From the NCBI GenBank assembly GCA_902785105.1, contig CACZXF010000006.1, positions 1 through 51,104 on the forward strand: 51,104 nt of DNA. Direction: 5' to 3'. A program made the translations under genes and the position numbers. This document shows positions 10,119 through 19,951 of this stretch, piece after piece (positions within the stretch are counted from its first letter, which is position 1; every line of letters starts with the position of its first letter). Source of the DNA: an uncultured Eubacteriales bacterium. GTDB lineage: Bacteria > Bacillota > Clostridia > Christensenellales > Aristaeellaceae. The notes beneath the pieces were generated by a model. It was not told the origin of the DNA, did not search any database, and saw nothing but the letters and a program-made list of their open reading frames with translations.

Positions 10119-11393
10119 TTGAGCGATTATAACAGGGGGCGTCCCCAGCAATCGCGGTTCGGCACGGCTCAGCCGAGGCCCGCGCCGCGCGGACAGGCGC
10201 CTCAGCAAAGGCGGCCGGTCCAGCAGCCCCGACAGGGGAACTTTTCCAGGCCGGGCAACGTCCAAAGGCCAGGTGCGCCTCGTCCCGCAGCGCCGAGGAC
10301 GACTGGCGGCGCGGAGAGCATCGGCGGCGGACTGTTGCCGAGGGGCTTTCTGCCACTGGCGGGCATCTGCGTGGCGATCCTGGCGGCGGGCCTGCTGCTC
10401 CAGGGCTTCATGCCGGACGGCTTCCCGCTGGTCAAAGAGAAGAACAACTCTCCCCGCGTGACCCAGATGGTCACCGAGATCCACAGTCACGGCCCGCTCC
10501 GCATCAACGAGATCATGTCCTCCAATGGCGGCGTGCTTGGTGATGAGGATGGCAACACTCCCGACTGGGTGGAGGTTGCCAACGTCAGCAATGGCGCGGT
10601 CAATTTGGAGGGCTATGTGCTGGCCCGCAATTCCAAGGCCGGCAACGTGTTCGTATTCCCGGCCATGACGCTGGGCCCCAACGAATGCGTCATCGTGTTC
10701 GCGGACAGCCAGGTCAGGCAGGAGGCGGGGGACACGCTCCACGCGCCCTTCCGGCTGGCCTCCACAGGCGACGTGCTGATGCTGTTCAATCCGTCGGACG
10801 TGGCCATTGACACGGTGAACATTCCCGCCCTCGCGCAGAATGCGGTCTATGCACGCACCGGCGCGGAGACATGGGAGGTTTCCGACATGCCCACCCCCGG
10901 CGAGCTGAACACCGAGGAAAACTACAAGGCGCTCACCACCGTCACCGGCGACAGCCCCGTGGTGCTCGCGGAGGTCATGTCCTCCAGCGCCACCTACGCC
11001 CCGGATGATAACGGCGTCTGCCACGATTACGTCACCCTGCGCAACGCCACCGGCGATTCGGTGGACATCGGCAACTGGTATCTCTCCGATACCCAGCAGC
11101 TCCCGCGCATGTGGCGCTTCCCGGCGGGTACGGTGATTCCCGCGGGTGGCACGCTGACGGTGCACTGCTCCGGCCTCAACCGCACGGAGAATCCCGCCCA
11201 CCTGCATACCAACTTCAAGCTGTCCAGCGAGGGCGAAATGGTGATTCTGTCCGACGCCTCCGGGCGTCCCCGGGACATGGTGACCTTCGACCTGCTCAAG
11301 ACGGACACTGCCATCGTGCGTTCCGCGGATGGCGGCTGGTCGGTGGGCACGCCCACGGCGCAAAAAACGGAGATACAGACTCCGGTCAAATAA
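10119..11393 (+). CDS. Kinase-less lamin-tail-domain membrane protein
   Basis: About 424 residues. The TTG at 10119 follows GGGAGG by seven bases; the ATG at 10104 overlaps that site and would be a false start. Residues 1-73 are a cytoplasmic tail rich in Arg, Gln and Pro, with repeated PxxP-like runs. One membrane helix lies at about 74-98, then two extracellular lamin-tail domains (about 126-234 and 281-391) with RINEIMSSN and LAEVMSSS starts. Their order and wording (HTNFKLSSEGE here, HTNFKLNRDGEE in CotH) show that it is a paralogue of the N-terminal part of the CotH protein without the kinase domain. Lamin-tail domains are beta-sandwiches of uncertain binding role. It may act as a scaffold in the same complex. 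Confidence 0.8.
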   Translation: MSDYNRGRPQQSRFGTAQPRPAPRGQAPQQRRPVQQPRQGNFSRPGNVQRPGAPRPAAPRTTGGAESIGGGLLPRGFLPLAGICVAILAAGLLLQGFMPDGFPLVKEKNNSPRVTQMVTEIHSHGPLRINEIMSSNGGVLGDEDGNTPDWVEVANVSNGAVNLEGYVLARNSKAGNVFVFPAMTLGPNECVIVFADSQVRQEAGDTLHAPFRLASTGDVLMLFNPSDVAIDTVNIPALAQNAVYARTGAETWEVSDMPTPGELNTEENYKALTTVTGDSPVVLAEVMSSSATYAPDDNGVCHDYVTLRNATGDSVDIGNWYLSDTQQLPRMWRFPAGTVIPAGGTLTVHCSGLNRTENPAHLHTNFKLSSEGEMVILSDASGRPRDMVTFDLLKTDTAIVRSADGGWSVGTPTAQKTEIQTPVK

Positions 11394-11405
11394 ACGACAA
11401 TTTCC

Positions 11406-11433
11406 CTGCCGGCAGGCAAACGACTGCCGGCGG
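11406..11433 (+). other. Strong intergenic hairpin without T-tract before the first giant gene
   Basis: GCCGGCAG (11408-11415) and CTGCCGGC (11424-11431) form an 8-bp G+C-rich stem with an eight-base loop, 50 bases before the giant gene's ATG. No run of T follows, so it does not look like a normal intrinsic terminator. It may be an mRNA-stabilising or processing hairpin. Confidence 0.5.
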
Positions 11434-11483
11434 AGAGTTGTATATAAAATAGCTTTAGAAACACACATATGGAGGGAACACAC

Positions 11484-14400
11484 ATGAAGGGCAATCGTCG
11501 CAGGCAATGGTCATTCGGCAAGCGTTGGATTTCCCTGCTGGTCATCGCGGCCATGCTGATTTCGATGTTCTCCGGTCTGGCGCTGGCGGAAGAGCCGGAC
11601 CAGACCGAATACGAGGTGCAGGAATCAACGGACAACGTCGATGCCGCTGCGTTCGAAGCGGAGCAGACCGAGGCGGACGACCAGGAGGATGAAGATACGT
11701 CGGAGGACGAGCCCGAGTACGAGGATGAACCCGAGTATGAGGATGAATCCGAGTACGAGGATGAGACCCCGGCGGATTCCGAGGATAAGGAAGACGAGCC
11801 CCAGCAGACCTCCGATGAATACGAGGTCGAAGTGCCCGCCGAGCAGACGGAGTGGGAGATAGAGGAAGAGCCCGAAGAGGAGCGGCAGGAGGTCACCGAG
11901 CAGGTGGCCTTACAGGTCGTGAACATCGAGTGGCCCGACCGACTCACCTACGAGCTGGACGAGAAGCCCTCCCATAGCGCCTTCGCCGACAGCCTGCCCC
12001 GGACGCTGACCGCCGAGCTGTCTGACGGTTCCGATTATGACGTGGACGTCGAGTGGCTCTGCGAGGATTACAGCGCCGACTATGGTCGGTTTATCTTCTC
12101 CGCGGACGTGGTCGGTTCCGTTCCCTATGAGATCGCCGGGAACGTTCGGCTGCCGAAGGTCGCCCTTTACATACGCTACATCAGCGCGGCGAAACTGGAG
12201 GGTGAAACCGAGTATATCACCACCGAGAAGCCCGCGAAGTGGTCCGACGGCGTGGCCGACGCGATGAAGTGGCCCGACCATATCAGGGCCACCATCACCG
12301 GCGAAGACGATGCCCGGGAAAACCTCCCCATCGTGTGGACCTGCGATGACTACGACCGGGCCGACGCGGGCGCGTTCACCTTCACTGCCGAGCTGGCCCC
12401 GGAGGTCACTTATATAATAGGAAGAAAAGTGAAAATGCCCACGATCACCCTCCGTGTCGTGAGCGACGATAAGTTCACCCTCGCCCTCACGAAGGACGAC
12501 ACCCTCGCCATCACCGGCCTCAAGGACGACCGCGACGACACGCTGGACGTGCCCGCGAAGATCGAGGGCATCCCCGTGACCGAGATCGCCGACCGGGCCT
12601 TCGAGGATTGCTACAATCTGATGATGGTGAAGGTGACCGACGGCATCGAGAAGATCGGCGACAGGGCTTTCCACGGCTGCGATTCCCTCCTCGTGGCGGA
12701 GCTGCCCGATTCCCTCGAAGATGTCGCCAGCGACGCCTTTGACGATGAAAACCTCGAAACCCTGGCCATCGTGCTGAACGTCAGCGGCGAGACCAAACTC
12801 ACCGACGACGACACCTTCAAGCACGACGGCGAAACCGTCCGCCTCCCCGAGGCCATCGACTCCATCGTGGTCGAGCACGACGGCGAGCTGACCATCGACA
12901 CCGACTTCACCGTCGAGGCTGACAGCTTTACCGGCATCACCGTCGAACAGGACGGCTCCCTCGAACTCACAAACGGCCATAAGCTCATCAACCATTCCAA
13001 AATCGAGGTCAAGGGCGATTTCGAAAACGACGGCACCGTCTACGGCTGCGACCCCATGAGCAGCCTCACCGGCCAGATCGACGATTACATCATCGACCAC
13101 ACCGGCGAAGACGGCATCTGCGAAATCTGCGGCGAAATGTTTGTACTGTCAGAGCCCGTGGAAGCCAGCATGGATGGCATGGGTACGGTTGGTGTAACGG
13201 CTGCAAGTGGTAATACCATAACCATCAATTATGTCGGAACAAAATATCAAATGGCCGAAGGCAAAATCCTTATCGACAAAATCTGGAATGGCACGAAAGT
13301 CGCTGACGGCCTTACTAAGGAAGACTTTGAGATCGCCGAGGCAGACAAGAACAAAGTGACCCTCGAAGGCATCACCGCCGTTTATGACGGCGATACTCCT
13401 GGTGAGCATCCCGGCACAGTAACCTTCAATCTCATCCCGGCACAGGAAGGTGACAATACTACCTATACGGCTCAGCCCATGGCGCTGAGCGGAAAAATCC
13501 AAGTCGATATTTCCGGCTTCGGCGCAAACATGACGCTGGGCGATCAGGAATACAAAGGTGCTGAATATACCGTCGCTGATTTTACGGATTTCAGTCTTTA
13601 CAGCGAGTTTGACAAACCCATGACCCTGGGCACGGATTACACCGCGACTTATAAAGATAACATCAAAGCAGGCACCGCTACGGTCACCTTCACGGGCATT
13701 GGCAAGTATACCGGCAGCTTTGACAAGACCTTCAAAATCAATCCCGTGGACATCTCTAATGTGGATGTCGCGCCGAGCCCCATCCCGCCTCAGGCTCCCG
13801 GAGCAACGCCCCAGCTGACGCTGACGGACAGCATGATCAGCCATACGCTGGTCGTCGGAGATGACGACGACTATAAGGTTGAATACCTCAACAACACCAC
13901 CGTTGGCGAAAACACCGCGATCGCCCGGATCACGGGCACCCGGAACTATACGGGTACAAGGGACATCAATTTCAGCATCGACGCGCCAGCCGTGACGACG
14001 CGAACCCTTAAGATCACGCTGATCTCCGGCAGCGAGCCCACAAAGGCCTATGATGCCAACACCAACTGCGGCTATTATACCACAGAAAATGGCAAGCAGA
14101 CCTATCACGCGCTGCTGACTCAGTCGAGCTTCCAAATCGAAGGTGTTGCGGATGGCGACACCGTGACGCTTACCCAGAGCTATCTGAACGGCCTTAAATT
14201 CGATTCCAAGGATGCGGGCAGCCGCACCGTGGCCATTGACTTCACGGGACACTTCAACAATAGCAACAAGCAGTACAGCTATGTGCTGTCAGAGGATTCC
14301 GTCAAATCCATCACGGGCACCATCACTCCCAAGACGGTGACCGTAATACCTACCTTCGGCCTGTCTAAGGATGTGGGCCAGACTGATCCCTTCATTGGCG

Positions 14401-17400
14401 GCAGCGTATCCGGCCTTTACTCAGGTGACAAGTACACCGGCAATCTGGGCCGCGAGGCCGGCGAGACCGCCGGAACCTACAAAATCACACAGGGCACCCT
14501 CAGCGTGAATTCGAACTATAAAATCGTCGTGGCGGACGAGGTTTTCACCATCCATGAGGTGACCGATACCCGCGTGCTGGACTTCAAGCCGAAGAAAAGC
14601 ACCTCGCTTGACAAGCCCTTTAAACCGAAGGAGAAGATAGTCAGTTGGACTGATGCTGAGGTCAAGGAAAAGTTCAACATCGCCAACATCGCTACTGGCG
14701 ATGCTGACAACGTGACCGTGACTGCCCAGGCGACTTACGATCAGGTGGATGTCGGTACCGATGTCCCCGTTAAAGTGGTCTTTACAATCACGCCCTCGGC
14801 GGACGCATCCAAGACTTACGACGCCAACTCGATCACGAAGGAATTCACCGCCGCCATCACGGCTCGGGCCATCGATGATAAAGCGGTCGTGCTGACACCA
14901 ATTCCGAATCAGGAACACACGGGTTCTGCTGTAGAACCCAAAGTGGAGCTAAAGCTTGGCACCTATACACTGGTCAAGGATACGGATTACAGCGTAACCT
15001 ACACAAATAATATCGACGAGGGCGAAGCCACCGCGACCATCACCGGCAAGGGTAGTTTCACAGGCACCCGCAAGGAAACCTTCACTATCGGCACTGGGGA
15101 AAAGACCGAAACCGACGGCGAATACACCTACACCGTCAACGCTGACGGCGAGGCGACCATCACCAAGTGGAACGGACCTACGAACCCGGATGAATTTTCG
15201 GGTATGCTGGAGGTCCCCGCGGCTTTGGGCGAGAACGGCGAGTATCCCGTGAAGGCCATCGCCGCGAACAGCTTCGCCAACGAGGCGCTTGCCAGTCTGG
15301 ATCTGCCAGACGGCCTTGAAACCATCGCGGCGGGCGCGTTCACCGGTTCGACGAAGCTCAAATCGGTGAGGATTCCCGACAGCGTGACCAGCGTGGGCGA
15401 CATCGGCAGCGCCGAGCTGGCCCTCGTGGTCAACGGTACGACCGAGATCACCGGACAGAAGAGCTTTAAGCATGGCAGCGCTACCGTAACTCTGCCCAAG
15501 GATATCACCGATATCCATGTGGAGAACGGCGCCACCGCGACCATCACCTCCGATTTTACCACCGCGAATTCCGGTGACACCGTGGGCATGGTCTACGTGA
15601 AGGAGGGCGGCACGCTCACCATCGGCAGCAGCGCGAAGCTCATCAACAAGGGCCTTGTGTCCTCTGAGGGTACCGTTACCAATCCCGGCTCCATCTATAG
15701 CTGCTATTCAAACAGCTATTGCGATGTCGAAGGCTGCGTTAAGACCCACACCGACAATGGCAGCGGCGTCTGCTCCATCTGTGGTGAGACCACCGCCCAG
15801 AAGCAGGAAAAGACCGTGACCATTCAGTACACGGGTAACCGGAGCAAGCTGGATAAGGTCTACGACGGGGATAACACGGTGAAGAACATCACTACCAACG
15901 ATTTCACCGTCGTTCAGAGCAGTGTAGGCGCGGGCGATACCGTGACGATCCGCAAGGTCACCGGCACCTATGCCAATGCCAACGCGGGCAACGATAAGGC
16001 CATCACCTTTGTCTTTGTCGTCAATGGCAACAGCAGCACCTATACCTACAAGGCGGACAACCTCACCGAAAAGGGCAATATCACCGCCAAATCCATCAAC
16101 AGCAGCGACGTCACGATTGCAAACATCAAGAACCAGCCCTATAATAATGGCAATGTCATCAAGCCTGACGTCATCATCAAGGATGGTTCCACCACGCTGA
16201 AGAAGGATACGGACTATGAGCTGTCCTATAATCCAACGGAACCCAAAAACGCGGGTGACGACGTGACGGTGACTATTCGGGGTATTAATAACTATAAGGA
16301 CTCCGCGACCAGGACCTTTAAGATTGAGAACGATCAGACCATCCACGATCTGACCATCACCTACAAGGGTGCCACACCCACCAAAGTCTTTGATGGCAAT
16401 ACAAACTGCACCCTGAAACGGACAGACTTTGAAATCACCAACGGGGTGGTCACGGGTGATACGGTAAGGATCGACAGCGTGACCGCCGTCTATGACAGCG
16501 CGGCGGTGGGTACAGGTAAGACTGTGACCGTTTCGTTCGTGCTGGATGATAGTCGTGCAAGTAATACCTACCGAGCGAACCCCATAACCATCACTGGTGA
16601 GATTACCGCCGCCTCTGGCAAGACGGACCGCACCGTGAAGATTACGCTGATCAACGGTCATGAGCCTACCAAGACTTACGATGCTACAGCCAACTGTGGC
16701 ACGTATGATACTAACAAGGTATATCATCCGCTATTGACCCACTCTGATTTCAATGTCGAGGGAGTTGCTTCTGGAGATACGGTTACTGTGGATGATGAGT
16801 ATCTCAAACTTTTGAAGTTTGACGGCAAGGACGCTGGTACGCGTACAGTATCACTAAACTTGGCCTCACATATCAAGGTTACAAGTAGTCAGGGTAATAC
16901 CTATAAGGTATCTACGGATTCAGTGACTTTGATAAGGGGTACGATTAATAAAAAGACTTTGACAGTTACTCCTAATCCGACGGAGCAGAAGGTGTCTGAG
17001 AATTCAGTGAGTACCTATACTATTAAGGCTTCAGTTACTGGTTTACTAACTGGGGATAGCGTTACAGGCAAGTTAGGCCATGAAGGTGATAATAGTGTAG
17101 GAAAGCATAAAATCACTGTAGGTACGCTCAGTGCTGGTGATAACTATGATATCAAAGTTGGAGATGGCACTCTGATTGTCACCAGGCTTATAAGTTCATC
17201 AAGCGTCACAGTCACTTTGGATAAGACGACTTGGACGTATACAGGGTCTGCAATTAAACCCGCTGTCACTGTAAAGGATGGTACTAAGACGCTAACCGAA
17301 AACACAGATTATACATTGCAGTATAAGGATAATAAAGATGCCGGTCAAGCTACAATTACTATTGCCGGTATAGGTAGCTACACTGGAGCGAAATTAGCGT

Positions 17401-19853
17401 ACTTCAAAATTGTTCGAGCAAGCTCAGGTTCGGGTTCAGGTTCGGGTTCAGGGTCAGGTTCTGGTTCAGGGTCAGGCTCTGGTTCCGGCATAACGACCCC
17501 GACGCCGACGCCCTCAGTCTCTCCGACACCTATTGATGGTGAGCCGACGCCAACGCCCGATCCTGATGCGACTCTGGAGCCGGAGGCCACTGAGGACGTG
17601 GATGAACCGGAGGCGGAAGAAGAGGAGGAAGAGGGCACCGAAGCGGAGATTCAGGCCCGCCACGGCCAGCTCCTGCTGGACTTCACCACCGCTACCAACG
17701 CCGACGAGGAGACCTCGGAGAAGGAAGACGTGGCCGTGGGCTACATACTCTTCGGTGAAGACGACAAGCCCCGCCCCTTCGAGTATGAGATCATCCAGAT
17801 CGAGAAGGAGCTCGATCCCGAGACCGGCCTGCCGGTGCTGCCGGAGGGCCAGACCTACGGCGAGAACGGCGAGATCCTGGATGCCGACGGCAACGAGGTG
17901 GAGCCCGAGCCGACGAAGTACCAGCTCATCATCAGCCCCGAGCCGGAGAAGGACGCCAACGGCGTGCCCATCGTCCTGGACGAGAAGACGGGCCGCGAGT
18001 CCTACGCCAAGGAACAGCTCAGGCTGACGCCCACCCAGATCGGCACCCTCAAGGCCGAGAACTTTACGGAGCTGCTCTATCGCGTGGACGGCGCGGAGCT
18101 GAGGGTCCAGTTTGAGGACCTCACCGATGAGATCGATCTGATGCCCTTCAAGCTGGCTGAGGAAGCAGCCAAAGCCAAGGAAGGCGAGGACGAGACCTGG
18201 GAGGGCGACACTGAAGCCGAGACCGGGGAAGAGACAGAAACCGAGGAAGGCGAAGACGAGACCTTGGAGGGCGACGCCGAAGCCGAGACCGAAGAAGAGA
18301 CAGAAACTGAGGGAGAGCCTTCCCCGACGGAGGAACCTGTTGAGGAAGTCACCGGCCTGGAGATCGGCGCCGACATGATGCAGGTGGATACCTACGTGTT
18401 CACCATCGACCAGGTCAAGCGCGGCAGCCTGAGCGCCCGCGAGCGCGAGACGCTGCGCAAGTATGATACGCTGCTGCCGGTCTACCGCGTGGATCTCAGC
18501 GCGGTGAAGGGCGAACTCAAGGCCATCACCGAGGAAAACGAGGATGAACTGGAGCCCCCGGCCGAGCTGGCCGACAACCTGGATGGCACGGTGAACGGCC
18601 CCGAGTTCTACCCGATGCTGGGCGTGCTCAAGAATGTCGAGCTGCGCATCAATGAAGAAATGATACTGCCCGAGCGGCTGGTGCCCGTCGAGCTGCCCCT
18701 CTCCCTGGGAACGGAGCAGACCGAGGAGGAAAGCGACGCGCCCGCCTATACCACCGACCTGCCGGAAGGCGCACAGCTCCTGGTCATCGTCGACGATGAG
18801 ACGCTGACCGATGAGGAGGCTGTGAAGCTCTATCCCGTGGAGGCCGTGGACGTCAGCCTGATCGAGGAAGAAGCCGAGGAAGAGGCGGAAGCCGACTCGG
18901 ATGAAACCGCGGAAGCCGCTGACGAGGAATTCGAAGCGGAGGACGCCGATGAGGGCACCATCGAGGATATCCCCGACGAGACGGACACGCCCATGGGCGC
19001 GATTGACGATGAGGAAGAGGCGGCGCCCACCCGCACGGCAGGCGTGTTGAGGACCGGCCCGATCAAGCTGGCCACAGCCACCGTCGTCGCCACCGCTGCC
19101 GATGGCGCGACCCCGAGCCCCGTCGAGAGCGCGAGCGCGGAACCTACCGAAAGCGCCACCGTTGAGCCGACTGAAAGCGTCGAGCCCGCCGAGAGCGCGA
19201 CGGAAGAACCCGCTGAAGAGGAAGCTCAGGAAGAAGCAACCGAGGAAACGACTGAGGAAGAAGCCGAAGAAGTGACCGAGGAAGTGACTGAGGAAGAAGA
19301 GACCCTGGTCGTGCAGTATGTGACCAACGATGACAAGGGCGATGTTTCCGACTATGGCCGCGTGGTGCTGGAACGCAGCGCGCTGTACGCCTTCGTGGTG
19401 GAAAATCCCGAACCTCCCGTAGAGGAAGAGGAACCGATGGATATTCCCGAAGCGACGGCGGAAGCCCAGAGCGCCACGCCCGAACCCACCCCGACGTCCA
19501 CCCCGGAGCCCACTCCGGAACCCACGGTGGCGGTCGTCGAGGACCCCGACAGCATGTATGCCTATAACCGCCGTTCCAATGCCGGCAACCAGTATTGGCT
19601 GATCAATACCCGCGCCAAGACGGTGGAATACTACCGGGCCGACACCAATGTCTATCAGATCGGTGATTATACCGGCAGTCTGATGAGCGGTATGTTGGTG
19701 ACCTTCCGGACGCCGGTCGTCACCACGACCATCAAGCTCAAATTCCAGCAGACCTACAAGTTTGCGCTGATGGCCGAAGAGGGTGGCGAGCTGCTGATGG
19801 AGCAGACCGATATCAATGAGGTCGAGTCCATCATGCAGGGCCAGCGTAAGTAA
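11484..19853 (+). CDS. Giant secreted surface protein: BspA-type LRR, MBG/YDG-like repeats, acidic tail (paralogue 1)
   Basis: About 2789 residues. The ATG at 11484 has GGAGGG eight bases upstream; the ATG at 11469 overlaps that site. The signal peptide is cut after LALA (residue 35). Then come an acidic stretch (36-140), two Ig-like repeats (about 145-327), a BspA-type LRR block with IGDRAFHGC (332-426), a beta-solenoid-like region and a Cys motif ending CEICG (520-552). MBG/YDG-like repeats (572-1205) follow, such as YDANTNCG and GTGKTVTVSF patterns. The LRR-solenoid-Cys-MBG unit is repeated (1209-1978). An 11-fold Ser-Gly linker (1981-2002), Thr-Pro and Glu-rich segments and a C-terminal domain shared with the next protein complete it. 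No LPXTG motif or final membrane helix is visible. Likely an adhesin or surface-layer-like protein. Codon use turns AT-rich at about 16650-17420. Confidence 0.85.
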   Translation: MKGNRRRQWSFGKRWISLLVIAAMLISMFSGLALAEEPDQTEYEVQESTDNVDAAAFEAEQTEADDQEDEDTSEDEPEYEDEPEYEDESEYEDETPADSEDKEDEPQQTSDEYEVEVPAEQTEWEIEEEPEEERQEVTEQVALQVVNIEWPDRLTYELDEKPSHSAFADSLPRTLTAELSDGSDYDVDVEWLCEDYSADYGRFIFSADVVGSVPYEIAGNVRLPKVALYIRYISAAKLEGETEYITTEKPAKWSDGVADAMKWPDHIRATITGEDDARENLPIVWTCDDYDRADAGAFTFTAELAPEVTYIIGRKVKMPTITLRVVSDDKFTLALTKDDTLAITGLKDDRDDTLDVPAKIEGIPVTEIADRAFEDCYNLMMVKVTDGIEKIGDRAFHGCDSLLVAELPDSLEDVASDAFDDENLETLAIVLNVSGETKLTDDDTFKHDGETVRLPEAIDSIVVEHDGELTIDTDFTVEADSFTGITVEQDGSLELTNGHKLINHSKIEVKGDFENDGTVYGCDPMSSLTGQIDDYIIDHTGEDGICEICGEMFVLSEPVEASMDGMGTVGVTAASGNTITINYVGTKYQMAEGKILIDKIWNGTKVADGLTKEDFEIAEADKNKVTLEGITAVYDGDTPGEHPGTVTFNLIPAQEGDNTTYTAQPMALSGKIQVDISGFGANMTLGDQEYKGAEYTVADFTDFSLYSEFDKPMTLGTDYTATYKDNIKAGTATVTFTGIGKYTGSFDKTFKINPVDISNVDVAPSPIPPQAPGATPQLTLTDSMISHTLVVGDDDDYKVEYLNNTTVGENTAIARITGTRNYTGTRDINFSIDAPAVTTRTLKITLISGSEPTKAYDANTNCGYYTTENGKQTYHALLTQSSFQIEGVADGDTVTLTQSYLNGLKFDSKDAGSRTVAIDFTGHFNNSNKQYSYVLSEDSVKSITGTITPKTVTVIPTFGLSKDVGQTDPFIGGSVSGLYSGDKYTGNLGREAGETAGTYKITQGTLSVNSNYKIVVADEVFTIHEVTDTRVLDFKPKKSTSLDKPFKPKEKIVSWTDAEVKEKFNIANIATGDADNVTVTAQATYDQVDVGTDVPVKVVFTITPSADASKTYDANSITKEFTAAITARAIDDKAVVLTPIPNQEHTGSAVEPKVELKLGTYTLVKDTDYSVTYTNNIDEGEATATITGKGSFTGTRKETFTIGTGEKTETDGEYTYTVNADGEATITKWNGPTNPDEFSGMLEVPAALGENGEYPVKAIAANSFANEALASLDLPDGLETIAAGAFTGSTKLKSVRIPDSVTSVGDIGSAELALVVNGTTEITGQKSFKHGSATVTLPKDITDIHVENGATATITSDFTTANSGDTVGMVYVKEGGTLTIGSSAKLINKGLVSSEGTVTNPGSIYSCYSNSYCDVEGCVKTHTDNGSGVCSICGETTAQKQEKTVTIQYTGNRSKLDKVYDGDNTVKNITTNDFTVVQSSVGAGDTVTIRKVTGTYANANAGNDKAITFVFVVNGNSSTYTYKADNLTEKGNITAKSINSSDVTIANIKNQPYNNGNVIKPDVIIKDGSTTLKKDTDYELSYNPTEPKNAGDDVTVTIRGINNYKDSATRTFKIENDQTIHDLTITYKGATPTKVFDGNTNCTLKRTDFEITNGVVTGDTVRIDSVTAVYDSAAVGTGKTVTVSFVLDDSRASNTYRANPITITGEITAASGKTDRTVKITLINGHEPTKTYDATANCGTYDTNKVYHPLLTHSDFNVEGVASGDTVTVDDEYLKLLKFDGKDAGTRTVSLNLASHIKVTSSQGNTYKVSTDSVTLIRGTINKKTLTVTPNPTEQKVSENSVSTYTIKASVTGLLTGDSVTGKLGHEGDNSVGKHKITVGTLSAGDNYDIKVGDGTLIVTRLISSSSVTVTLDKTTWTYTGSAIKPAVTVKDGTKTLTENTDYTLQYKDNKDAGQATITIAGIGSYTGAKLAYFKIVRASSGSGSGSGSGSGSGSGSGSGSGITTPTPTPSVSPTPIDGEPTPTPDPDATLEPEATEDVDEPEAEEEEEEGTEAEIQARHGQLLLDFTTATNADEETSEKEDVAVGYILFGEDDKPRPFEYEIIQIEKELDPETGLPVLPEGQTYGENGEILDADGNEVEPEPTKYQLIISPEPEKDANGVPIVLDEKTGRESYAKEQLRLTPTQIGTLKAENFTELLYRVDGAELRVQFEDLTDEIDLMPFKLAEEAAKAKEGEDETWEGDTEAETGEETETEEGEDETLEGDAEAETEEETETEGEPSPTEEPVEEVTGLEIGADMMQVDTYVFTIDQVKRGSLSARERETLRKYDTLLPVYRVDLSAVKGELKAITEENEDELEPPAELADNLDGTVNGPEFYPMLGVLKNVELRINEEMILPERLVPVELPLSLGTEQTEEESDAPAYTTDLPEGAQLLVIVDDETLTDEEAVKLYPVEAVDVSLIEEEAEEEAEADSDETAEAADEEFEAEDADEGTIEDIPDETDTPMGAIDDEEEAAPTRTAGVLRTGPIKLATATVVATAADGATPSPVESASAEPTESATVEPTESVEPAESATEEPAEEEAQEEATEETTEEEAEEVTEEVTEEEETLVVQYVTNDDKGDVSDYGRVVLERSALYAFVVENPEPPVEEEEPMDIPEATAEAQSATPEPTPTSTPEPTPEPTVAVVEDPDSMYAYNRRSNAGNQYWLINTRAKTVEYYRADTNVYQIGDYTGSLMSGMLVTFRTPVVTTTIKLKFQQTYKFALMAEEGGELLMEQTDINEVESIMQGQRK
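17424..17489 (+). repeat. In-frame Ser-Gly tandem repeat (11 units)
   Basis: Eleven consecutive six-base units (TCA/TCG/TCT/TCC then GGT/GGG/GGC) encode (Ser-Gly)11 between the last MBG-like repeat and the Thr-Pro/Glu-rich region. The units are nearly identical at the start and more varied at the end, as expected of a slippage-prone coding repeat. It acts as a flexible linker, and its serines are possible phosphorylation sites. Confidence 0.9.
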
Positions 19854-19867
19854 ATTAACCGAATGTT

Positions 19868-19893
19868 CGTCCCGCCGGGAATCCGGCGGGACG
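19868..19893 (+). other. Perfect 11-bp hairpin between the two giant genes
   Basis: CGTCCCGCCGG (19868-19878) and CCGGCGGGACG (19883-19893) form an 11-bp perfect stem with a GAAT loop, 58 bases before the second giant gene's ATG. No T-tract follows, so read-through from the first giant gene is expected. It resembles the hairpin before the first giant gene in place and character. Confidence 0.6.
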
Positions 19894-19951
19894 GCGCAGG
19901 GGAATGGAAGATATTGCGAAGCGGCAAAACCGCGGCAGGGGAGGTACATTT

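Noticed and set aside
17424-17489. Tandem repeat considered as a CRISPR-like or non-coding array
   Set aside because: Units are six bases, in frame, and encode a Ser-Gly linker; no spacers.
17750-19853. LPxxG-like motifs (LPEGQ, LPEGA) in giant protein 1 considered as sortase signals
   Set aside because: They are internal, lack Thr-Gly at the right place, and are not followed by a membrane helix and basic tail at the C-terminus.
17514-19949. Long open frame antisense to the end of giant protein 1 (811 codons)
   Set aside because: Produced by the Glu/Ala/Pro-rich codons of the sense strand, which read as Leu/Gly/Phe; the sense frame has a signal peptide, repeats and a conserved C-terminal domain.
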